NCBI RefSeq assembly: GCF_000330505.1
Contig: NW_004443767.1
Coordinates: forward strand, 570,409 to 634,408
Direction of reading: 5' to 3'
Length of the DNA stretch: 64,000 nucleotides
From: Entamoeba invadens IP1
Lineage: Eukaryota > Evosea > Mastigamoebida > Endamoebidae
Shown here: positions 32,076 to 41,377 of the stretch, one piece after another
Layout: each line of letters opens with the position of its first letter
How positions within the stretch are numbered: position 1 is the stretch's first letter
Translations under genes and position numbers: made by a program
Notes under the pieces: generated by a model
Databases searched by the model: none
The model's input: only the letters and a program-made list of their open reading frames with translations
Told to the model about the DNA's origin: nothing

Positions 32076-32576
32076 ATGGGTGTTCTTGAACGTGTGATTC
32101 CACTTGATAACGTTTCGCGAAAGGAATGGATACAATTTGAAAAAGAAACAGTCCAAATGGTTGACTACGAATTTGTTGAAAAACATCAAGTCCGCACTAC
32201 TCTCCGAAGAACTGTTGTTTACGAAGAAAAGACCTACAGTGATCCACCTAAAATACATTTCATGCGCAAACATAGATTTTTCAAGCATATTCGGCGAATT
32301 GGCAGTTATCGAGGAATTGGTAGACAATACGGCAAAATGATATTAGAAATCGGGCTCTTTCTAGTTATTGTAATTATAATTATTCTTATTTATAGTTTTA
32401 ATTTTGCTCTCGAAAGTACTCAAAAAATAAACAATGAACTCCGCAAGGGGAAGCAAAAATCCTGGTGGAATCAATTTTGTGAAAAGTCAACAAATCTCGG
32501 CGCGGAGTGTTGTGAAGCAGCCCGAACTCAAAACAAGAGATGCAGACAATTTAAAAGCTATACAAATAGTTACTGA
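32076..32576 (+). CDS. Hypothetical protein, possibly tail-anchored; overlaps Cwc15
   Basis: 166 codons from the ATG at 32076. Residues 1-85 are charged with a Val/Glu alternation (IQFEKETVQMVDYEFVEKH). Residues about 89-112 form a strong hydrophobic span (ILEIGLFLVIVIIIILIYSF). The last 47 codons lie in another frame over the start of Cwc15, so this part is probably not a true coding sequence. Possible explanations are a short unrecognised intron in the AT-rich segment (a GTTATT...ATAG splice would end the protein just after the hydrophobic start), a true gene overlap, or a sequence error. The hydrophobic span is encoded by DNA that looks like spacer, so the membrane anchor is uncertain. Function unknown. 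Confidence 0.5.
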   Translation: MGVLERVIPLDNVSRKEWIQFEKETVQMVDYEFVEKHQVRTTLRRTVVYEEKTYSDPPKIHFMRKHRFFKHIRRIGSYRGIGRQYGKMILEIGLFLVIVIIIILIYSFNFALESTQKINNELRKGKQKSWWNQFCEKSTNLGAECCEAARTQNKRCRQFKSYTNSY

Positions 32577-32973
32577 CAAATCGAGACTTAAACCAAACAC
32601 CCACAACACCACAGATGTTAAATTAATTAAAGAGGAAACACACACCATTAAAGATGAAGAAAAACAAGAGGAGATCAAAGAAGAAATCAAAGAGGAAATT
32701 AATGAGGAAATAAAAGAAGAAATAGAAAGTGATGAAATTGATAGTGAAGAAGCATTAAGACGAGAGTTGGAAGAGTGTGAAGAAGAAGATGGTGATAAGA
32801 GTGAGGAAATTGTGAGTGAAGTGAATCCGAATGGAATGATTAAACGGAAATGGTATGACGACGTCATTTTTAAGAATCAAGGAAAGAAGGATGATGTCAA
32901 GAAAAAGCGTTTTATTAACGACACGATCCGGAGCGATTATCACAAGGACTTTCTTGACCGATTTGTGAAATGA
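32434..32973 (+). CDS. CWC15: Spliceosome component Cwc15
   Basis: 179 aa from the ATG at 32434. The C-terminal signature is clear: RKWYDDVIFKNQGKKDDVKK then KRFINDTIRSDYHKDFLDRF, as in Cwf15/Cwc15 proteins. The N-terminus (SARGSKNPGG, then SQQISARSV) resembles the family start, and the middle is an acidic Glu/Lys repeat (EEIKEEIKEEINEEIKEEIE). Cwc15 belongs to the Prp19-associated (NTC-related) complex of the activated spliceosome. The start falls inside another open frame; the conserved start region supports this ATG. Confidence 0.88.
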   Translation: MNSARGSKNPGGINFVKSQQISARSVVKQPELKTRDADNLKAIQIVTDKSRLKPNTHNTTDVKLIKEETHTIKDEEKQEEIKEEIKEEINEEIKEEIESDEIDSEEALRRELEECEEEDGDKSEEIVSEVNPNGMIKRKWYDDVIFKNQGKKDDVKKKRFINDTIRSDYHKDFLDRFVK

Positions 32974-33212
32974 AGACTTCCCTGCAATGAATGGCAAATG
33001 AATTAACACTTATTAATTACTTTATTCTAATAGAATTCTCTGATTTTTCCCATTCCAAAATACATACTAATAGTTATTAATAAAATAAACCAGTTATATA
33101 AATTGAAAAAAAATCAGATACTATAATTTAATTATAATAACAGAATAGTTCCTTTTCGAAGTTTCAATACACGAATTTACAAAACGTACTTAAAACAAAA
33201 ATCAATAAGAAG

Positions 33213-35187
33213 ATGTCAGAGGCGACACCTCAACAACCACGGAAGAAAAATTGGTTGTGCATATTTCCCGGGTGCACACAAAAACCGATGTGCCATTATA
33301 ACGCTTATAGTCACTGTTGGGACGGCCATTTAAGACATTTGGCTTCCCCGCTTATTGGTGGCGGGAAAGCGGAGGTCTACAAAAAGTTGAACAATCGGGA
33401 AGAAGTTAAGAAGCAATGTGAAATTTATTTAGTTGAAATCAAAAGCGATGAAGACGTCGAAAACCAACGGACTGTGGCACGACAAAGACTTGGAAACCCA
33501 CAATTGTCAATCACTGTTGAACAACCACAAATTATCGATCAATCGGATAACTCACTTCAATTCCAACAACCGATGACATTGCAGAACATTTCAAACAATT
33601 CAAATAACTCGGCATTAAATAATTTGAATGGACTTAACACGATGAATACATTGAATAGTCCTCTTGTGAATAACTCAATCAACAACTTTGGTCTTAATCC
33701 AGACCAACTCAATGTACAAGACTCAAACTTGTCGGTACAACAATTGATGATTCCACAGACCCAAGAAACACCTTTGTGGGACTGTGTGGTCAATGCAAAT
33801 GTGTATCAGAAAGACCTCGAGGCACTCTTGCAACACGACCAATTCGTGAGAATCGAACAAATAACAGAGAACTTGAAAAGACTGCACGTCGCAGGAGAGG
33901 TTTTGGCCGAAAACGGATTTCTCCAGCGGTCAGACGCCCGCTCAAAAGATCATATTGAGCCACTGAAAAACTGTTTAAACACGATATTACAATTAACGGG
34001 GAAGTCGTATAAATACATTGGAAAAGATGACCAGAAAATGGGGTTCATTGCACAAGAAGTCCAAGACGTATGCCCCAATTTGGTTCATGAAGATGAACTT
34101 GGCCTCTCTGTGGATGTCGTTGGGATCATTCCGTTGCTTGTTGAAGCACTAAAGGAAATTCAAACTGCTGCTTCAAAAACAGCCGACTGTTCAAATGGAA
34201 AGTTTGCGGAGCTTTCGCTAGCCGCCGACGAAGCACTAGCTGCAGTCAAAGAAATTGGAGAAAAAGTCCAAAAGGACGAAGATGAAATGAAGAAGCATTT
34301 AGGCTTTTTCGCGTTGGAAGAGTCTGTTTTTTCACCCGGACCAGCTCTTTTCACACTTCTAGTTGCGATGGTGTTGAGCGTACTCTCTGTTGGTGTAGTT
34401 GTGGTGTTCCAGAAATTGATTGGGATGTGGTTATATGTCTGGGGGATCACAGCGTTATTATGGATTTGTGTGTGGTGGCAGCGATGGGAGTTGAAAGAGA
34501 TATATCAACATCGCCATGTTGTGTGGTATTGGAAGAGTGAGAACAGTCTCTTTTTGTATTACAGCAGTTACATTTTCTTCATATTTCTCAGTTTAAGTCT
34601 GATTATGGGGAAGGGTGTAATTACACTAGTTGGAGTCAGTGTTGGGTTATTGATTATAACATGTGGGATATTATATTGGGTGACAAAGAAGTTCAAATTG
34701 GGATGGAAGATACCAACACTAACGTTAGTGTTATTGCTCACAAGCTTTGTTATTGTCAGCTCGACATTGATTATAATACAGCCCGAATATCAATGTACGT
34801 TAAATGGAGAGAGTGATGGCTATGAAATGCATTTGAATGTGGGAGAGATGTCGGAGAAGGTTGTTGTGAATAGTGTTCCGTGGAACTGTTGGATAGCAGA
34901 CATGTTTAATTCAAACGAATTGCCGGGTGGTATGAAGTGGAGCAATGGAGATACTTCACCGTTTTTGGAGGGCTATATCTCTGAAAATTTCAAGACATTT
35001 TCAACACAAGTGAGACTTCAATGTGTCGAACTCGTTACATTTAATTGTGGCGAAATCACGTTCAAAAGTTTGTTTTGATCGAATAAATAATAGTTAACAA
35101 GAAGCGTGTACTGGAAGAGAAGAACCAAATGATTGTCGGGAAAATGGGTGCAAGTGGGACGACGACGAGATGAACTGTTCGTTTTGA
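33213..35187 (+). CDS. Membrane-anchored zinc-finger protein with S74/MYRF-type autocleavage domain
   Basis: Exon 33213-35067 plus a short last exon (35105-35187, or from 35102), about 645 aa. Order: C2H2 zinc finger with spacing C16-x4-C21-x12-H34-x4-H39, a Gln/Asn-rich disordered region (about 105-185), an intramolecular chaperone/peptidase S74 domain (about 235-320), a helical linker, five hydrophobic spans (about 377-520), and a Cys-containing C-terminal lumenal domain. The S74 part shows SDARSK (S240, K245), the Ser-x4-Lys spacing of the MYRF catalytic dyad, then GFIAQEV and LVEALKEI. In MYRF this domain trimerises at the ER and cuts itself, releasing an N-terminal transcription factor. 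The finger replaces the MYRF Ndt80-type DNA-binding domain. Function as a released regulator is inference. Confidence 0.85.
35068..35104 (+). other. Probable 37-bp intron near the end of the S74 gene
   Basis: Starts GTTTGT directly before the unspliced stop and ends AAGAAG (34 or 37 bp, both phase 1). Splicing adds about 27 residues with four more cysteines (TCTGREEPNDCRENGC...), fitting a disulfide-rich lumenal end. Short for an intron, so only moderately sure. Confidence 0.6.
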
Positions 35188-35816
35188 GTATGTAGAGCAT
35201 TTTGTGTTGATAATAAAGTAAAATTTTGTGAGTAATCTTTTGTATACAATTGAAAGAGTTTGAATTTAATACATCAAAGTCTGGGAAAAAAAGAAAAAAA
35301 GCATGTTAATTAGTAAACCGTTGTTATAATATATTTAAACTAAAAAACACTTTTAATAAAGTTTAATATTTTATTAAAAGGTATAATTATTTTATTATTT
35401 GTCAAAAAATGGAAATGAGACGTTAAAATATATAGTTGATTTAACTATTTACTTATAATCGAATTATTTTAAAACATGAAAAAAAGAGAGATTGGTTGAA
35501 TTATAAATATCTAATTGTTCCCATTTGATATTTTTTTACCAAAAATAAATAAAAAAACACGACTTCAACATATGAATAAAACATATTAAAGATAACTAGT
35601 ATAGTATTATACATGAACCAGTATTTCGATCCTCAAAAAACATAACAAAAAATAAACCATATAATATATAATAAAAAAGTTATTAAATATAGAATTTGTT
35701 TCAAATTGATAATACTTACTTTTCTTCTAACCAATAGCAAAGAAAAAGTCCTCGAATTGTTCAATAAAGGATTTATTAGTTTTTTTAATGGAACAAAGAA
35801 TATTAATATAATCTGG
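35188..35816. other. AT-rich intergenic DNA
   Basis: No gene. The next gene's frame is open from 35706, but the only initiator before 35817 is TTG. Confidence 0.6.
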
Positions 35817-38800
35817 ATGTCATTCACTGACACCGAAGAGCAGCTTTTAATGGAGTGGGTCCGTCGCCGTCTTCCAAAATCCCAAATATCAGACATTACC
35901 GTTGATTTTCGTGATGGATCTGCACTTTTAGAACTTGCCGCTTCTTTGACAAAAGCTGCTGTTCCAAAGATACAACCTGCAACAAACATGAAAGGAAGAA
36001 TCCATAACATTGAACAGGCACTTAATATGATTTCTGGGAAATACGGAGCATTTGATGGAGTTTCAGTCCATTCCATAGCTAGTGGTAATAAAGATAACAC
36101 CCTTAGTTTACTCAATTGGGTGAAAAGGATGAGGGAGTTTGACAAACAACGCCACAAACAGCAGAACACCAAGATTCGAAAAGACTTACAGAGATTTGAT
36201 AAGAAAACAAAGGACCTTCAAACGGCGGAAAATTTTTCGATAGTCGAAAAAGACCCACGTGGAGTCGCTGGAAGAAAACGAGCGTTTACCACGAAAAAGG
36301 GATACATCGAAGTGTTAAAAACAACAAAAGCAGTTTCACAAAAAGAGATGTTGAAAGAAGAGATCTCAAGAGAGCGTTCGTACTCTCTTCTGAATCCAAT
36401 CAACACGAAACCACAACACGAGAAAAAGCATCTCCGCAAAGAAAGTAAGTATCAAAATGTTTCTTGTGTAATCGAACAAACAGCACTGGACAATATCAAA
36501 AAGGGGAGTCAAGGCAAACAGAAATCTCATAATACTAAGAAGGCTGAAAAAGTCTATTCACAAATTACACCAAAGAAAAAGGAAGTCAACAACAGCGTTA
36601 CAAACACATGTAATACAAAAGAAGAACAAGAACAAATCACTTTAAAATATGTGGAGAACATTGAAAACGACCAGAAGAGAGAGAAAAGAGAATATCCAAT
36701 TGTGAAGGAGAGGGTGAGAGAAACACTAAAAAGAGAAGAACAAAAACAAGAGAAACCAAAGAGCGGAGTACCTCCGTTGCCAATGTTTGTGAAGAGAAGG
36801 ACAACAACTTGCTTAACACAAAAGGAAACGTGTGATGGGAGTGTTGAGAAATCGACAGAAAGAACTGTTCTATCTCCAAGAAGAACACCAGTCTCGTTGG
36901 AAAGACCTGTTATTGAACAAAGAAAGGCAGGAACCGTTTCGAGAGAATTTTTAAATGAAAGGGACACGGGAGAAATACTTTCTGATAGAACAATGAACTT
37001 GAGCTCAGACAAATTAACATTGAGTAATTCACCTTCACCGAGACTCGAAGATGACGGCATTAACAGAAATCGTACGGAGTCATTCACTGTCCCGTGCTTG
37101 CCTCGGCCACTTGAGAAAGAAAAGACCCCTCTGCCAGAGGAGGAGATTCCACCAGAAAGTATCACTGACGCAAATTCAGATGAAGAGACGTTTATCGAGT
37201 TTGATGAAGACGAGTTGATGGAATGCTATGTTCCCAATGCAATTCGAGAGGAGAAGATGAAAGAACGAGGACTTGAGACGGAGAGTAAAGAGTGTGGAGA
37301 CATCAAGGAACTCACCAAGAATGTGTTTCTGTTAAAAGGAGTCTACCACGTAGTCACTGATGTGAAGGGGGGTGAGAAAGTCTTAGAGCCCCTCGACTTA
37401 TCAACAAAGAGTGTTGTGTGTTGCATTCAAGCCCTTTTGAGGAAGAGAATGGACATGGAATTCTTTAAGAATGGGCTTGACCTCCAGAATAAGCGAATTG
37501 CTCAAATGACCCAAAAGGTGAAAGAGAATGAAGGAGGTGTAGTGATGCTTCAAGCCCTCATCAGAGGGCATTTTGTGAAGAAGCAGCGATTCTTTGTGAA
37601 GGTGAAAAAACTGAAAATGGCGGTGAAAGAGATATATGACACCGAGAAGAAGTATGTGGAAGACCTTAAAATCATTCAACGGATGATCCAAACCACCGTT
37701 GAGATGAAGTACCACGTTGACATAGTGAACCAAGCTCAACTAATCATTGACATGATGATCAAATGCAACAACGTGTTACTTGAAGACATGGGAAGTGTTA
37801 TGAAAGACGACAGATTGGGGAGGGGAGTGAATGCTGCGTTTGTTAAGTTCACGTCTTATTTGACGTATTATACCACTTATATGAATATCTACTTCCCATT
37901 AAAAGACTTTTATGAGAATGCAAATAACACGGAACTGGTCACTAAAATCTCGGTCGAGGTACTTGGCAAAACAAAACCAGACAACTACTTGATCCGGCCA
38001 ATTCAACGTCCGCCACGCTATAAACTGTTACTGGAAGCCGTGCTTGAATCGCTCCCAACGTGGTGGAAAAAGGAGAGAAAAGAATTGAAGATGAGCACTG
38101 CGAAGTTGCGCGAAGTCATATTCAAACTCAATTCTTATATGAAGACAAACACGGAACATAAAGAAGTCGACAAGTTGTTGAGTAAATTAACGTTCCCGAG
38201 ACGGTTTAAATTGGGGAAGGACGCGGAGAAGAGGGTTGTGTTTCAGGGTTTTCTGAAACGCGTTGATAAAGAGAAGGACGAAGAGTTCTGCTGCTTTTTA
38301 CTGCCGGATTACCTCTTTATGGCGAAGATCAGGAGAGACGAAGTGGGGGATGTCCCCAGTGAAACGCTTGAGAATAAGGTTAAGGTGTATCATGTCATTG
38401 ACACGCGAGAGTTGACACTGATGGATGTTCCAACCAACGAAAGTGAGTTTTGTATAATCATTCCGGGGAAGAGTTTTCGACTGCGAGCGGAGAACGAGAA
38501 CGACAAGATGACGTGGATGCACCAAATTGATGGAATTTTTTCGAAACAGCAACAAACGATATTGACGAGGATGCAACAACTGCAGAAGAAGGACAAAACG
38601 GTGGAAAAAGAGAATTTAAATATCAGCGAGTATTTGATCCATCCCGAATATGAGGAGGACATCTACTATTTTGATGTGGCGACGGATCAGTGGGAGAAAT
38701 TCTATATGATGTTACATGGAGCTGCGCTGTGTCTGTTTTTGAGCGAAGAGGAGGCCGCGGAGTTGAAACAACCGACGTTGGTGTTTGACATTCTTGAGTT

Positions 38801-39504
38801 GAGATTCAACGCCCTCCAAGTGTCGACACGGAAGTACTCGTTTGAGGTCAGCTACAAAAGTTATACATACATCTTCGCAACGACGAGCAATCACTGCAAA
38901 TTCATGTGGCTGTATATGCTGAGAAACGCATTTTATAAGAACTGTAAGATGCACATGGACTTGCACGCGTTTACAGTGAATTTGTGTCGAACAGACGTTC
39001 TGAAGACTTGGACTTGCTTTGATGAAATAGAGAAGAAGCCAAACAACGAAAACTACAAATACCTCCGAGTCATGCTGTTACAGCCACATAACCAAGTGTG
39101 TGCGGACTGCGGGAAGCCAGTCAGTTATGCAGACATCGACTATGGGGTGTTTATATGTGAATCGTGTGCGTTGGTTCATGTTACTTGTAAACACGTCAAG
39201 AGAACGTTTGACTGTGTGTTGCCGTTTTGTAAACTTTTGAATATTCCGTTTGCTGCATTGGTCGTTTGTTTTTGTTCATTTTTCATTTTGAAGTGAATGC
39301 AGTGGACATTTTGGAAGTGACAACAAGCAATTGCATGAATTTGGGAATTTGAGAGGAACTATTTTGTATAGTTTAAAAACAGAGCAGACTGTGGCGAAAC
39401 CGTTGAATGGGGTTGAGAACTCTGATGTGAAACGGAAATGGATCCAAGCGAAGTATAGAATGCCGAATATCTCTGTCTTTGATTTTACACCCATTGATAA
39501 TTAG
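35817..39504 (+). CDS. CH-IQ-DH-PH-PH-ArfGAP multidomain regulator (two exons)
   Basis: Exons 35817-39263 and 39328-39504 join (phase 0) to 1207 aa; the ATG at 35817 follows a TTG-only extension. Domains: calponin homology (about 2-110, EEQLLMEWVRRRLP...LSLLNWVKRMREFD), a long charged linker, an IQ motif (about 573-590, LQALIRGHFVKKQRF), a Dbl-homology Rho-GEF domain (about 600-800, ending YLIRPIQRPPRYKLLLEAVL), two PH domains (about 815-920 and 940-1050), and an ArfGAP zinc finger (CADCGKPVSYADIDYGVFIC, then ESC). The second exon supplies the ArfGAP end (EFGN...KRKWIQAKY). DH-PH activates Rho/Rac; the CH domain suggests actin binding. The residue after the His of the finger is Val rather than the catalytic Arg, so Arf-GAP activity may be lost. 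Confidence 0.88.
39264..39327 (+). other. Intron in the ArfGAP domain of the multidomain regulator
   Basis: GTTTGT donor, AACAAG acceptor, 64 bp, phase 0. Joins AALV to QLHEFGN, aligning with the ArfGAP ELIKVM..GN region. Confidence 0.75.
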
Positions 39505-40080
39505 ATGTTGTTATGTTTTTATACGTTTTCTATTTAGAGTCAGTCCGTAAACGTTGTACACCCNNNNNNNNNNNNNNNNNNNNNNNNNNNNNNNNNNNNN
39601 NNNNNNNNNNNNNNNNNNNNNNNNNNNNNNNNNNNNNNNNNNNNNNNNNNNNNNNNNNNNNNNTTGAAATATGACATTAACAAATACAAACAACAATCAC
39701 TTGTTACATTTCGAAACTATTTATTTATAATATCTTTAAATGATTTTAATTTTGTTGAATAAATGAATTGTGAATTGTTGCGAAAGCATTTGCTACTTTT
39801 ATGATACAAAATGGGTGTGGAGAATTGAATAAAAAAATGCCAGAGAGTATGGAATGCCAACAGTTTTATTTCAATGGAACATAAGGCATATAATCTGTTT
39901 TTTAACCAAAAAAACAGAAACAAATAAAAAACGGCGAAAAACAAGAAAATTTAGAGGAGATGTGTCGTTTGATAGCAAACAATAACCACTTGGAGGAAAT
40001 TGCCTGTCAGTAATTAAGAATATGGAGGTCATTCCAGACAATAAAAAGCCTATGTTAAAGAAGGAATAAGAAGACATAAA
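39505..40080. other. Intergenic DNA with scaffold gap
   Basis: Contains the 100-N gap; the rest is AT-rich without a recognisable gene. Confidence 0.6.
39564..39663. other. Assembly gap (100 N)
   Basis: Exactly 100 N; true length unknown. Confidence 0.95.
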
Positions 40081-40464
40081 TTACATGTGAAAATTTCTGG
40101 ACAGGGGACACCAATCAGTCGTTGTTTGAAAAGGACAGAGAGGACAGCACTCGAGCTCCATAGAGTTGTCGAGTTGCTCACGGGAGTTTTCGACGTTACT
40201 TCCGTACCCCGAGTCCATGGACATGGCTGATGGGGATTTGCACGGGAAGTCGTCTTTCTCATCATCGTCGTTACCATCTTCCAATATAGAAGAAAGATGT
40301 GACATCAAGAGATTCCGCAAGACTGTGATGTTTTCATTTGCTTGCTCTCTGAGATGCTCTGTCTGGATCTTTTCATTCTGGAGAGTCTGCAAGCTGATAA
40401 AGTCGTAAGGTGTACTTGGCTGATATGGAGTGGCAGCCGCCTGCATACCCAACTGATATTTCAT
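40081..40464 (-). CDS. Small hypothetical protein
   Basis: 127 aa with ATG at 40464. Residues about 22-62 are probably helical or coiled-coil (LQTLQNEKIQTEHLREQANE...), followed by an acidic patch, a Ser-rich stretch (SAMSMDSGYGSN) and a Cys-bearing end (CCPLCPF...WCPL) that could bind metal. GC content and amino acid use are gene-like, unlike the surrounding spacer. No family recognised. It could also be the last exon of a longer gene. Confidence 0.5.
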   Translation of the reverse strand: MKYQLGMQAAATPYQPSTPYDFISLQTLQNEKIQTEHLREQANENITVLRNLLMSHLSSILEDGNDDDEKDDFPCKSPSAMSMDSGYGSNVENSREQLDNSMELECCPLCPFQTTTDWCPLSRNFHM

Positions 40465-41377
40465 GATCTCTTGGGTTGTTATATAATGGAGGATTGTATG
40501 CGATAAACGAAAATCTATTTATAAACAGCTCAAGTCACTCTTCAACTCGTTTTCAATACTTTTGCCGTTTTATTTTTCTTTGGCCTCAAAAATCCCGAGT
40601 TCTGGCCATTCATATTTTTCTAGAATAGTTAACCATCCAGACATTTTTCTTTATTTATTTCCCGCTTTATAGTCAAGTAATACGTGCATTGTATTTGCTG
40701 TTCCCTCTTTCTTCGGCTTTTTTCTTGGAGAACGTTCTTTGGTTTTTCTCTATTTTTTGCAGTAGTCGATTTCTGTTTGTTAATGGAATATGCCAGGTGT
40801 ATCGACTAATCTTTCGGGTCACAAAACAACGCCAAAAAAAGAAAAGTCAACCAGCATTTCTCAATAGTATTAGACAAATAAATACATTTACTATTAGTTA
40901 TAGCACAGTTCATTCGTATCGACCCAAGTCCACTAACTTTGTTAAATTTCAACACTTCTTGTTTTTACCTAAAACCCCACCTCAAAAATGCATTGAAAAT
41001 CGTTTTGTCCAAAACAAATCAGTTCTTCAATAAGTTTAAGTGTTATTTTTTTATCAAAAAAAACTGACTAAAAAAGTGGTTATTACAGTCACATAAAATG
41101 ATTTCTTTTCTAAAACAAAAAACCTTTTTTTAATGTTTTTAATTTCATTTTGTATAAATAATTTATAGTATTTTGCCTAGATTTCTGCATTTTTTTCTTT
41201 TTGTTAAAGACTAATAGTATTATTATCATAAAAATACACATTGGATAGAAATTGTTATTGATGGGAATTTAATAAAAATATTGTAAAAAAATAAATTTGT
41301 GTTTTTAATAATACTTTTAATAACATTATTAATAAAAAATTCGAACGAATAACAAAATCGAAAATTACAAAAACAAA
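40465..41377. other. AT-rich intergenic DNA
   Basis: A 114-codon ORF at 40689-41033 starts at a non-ATG codon and has no domain; not called. Otherwise T-rich spacer. Confidence 0.5.

Noticed and set aside
36554..37165. 203-codon minus-strand ORF
   Set aside because: Antisense shadow of the linker of the CH-DH-ArfGAP gene.
40689..41033. 114-codon ORF
   Set aside because: Begins with a non-ATG codon and is rich in Phe, Ser and Lys without recognisable structure.
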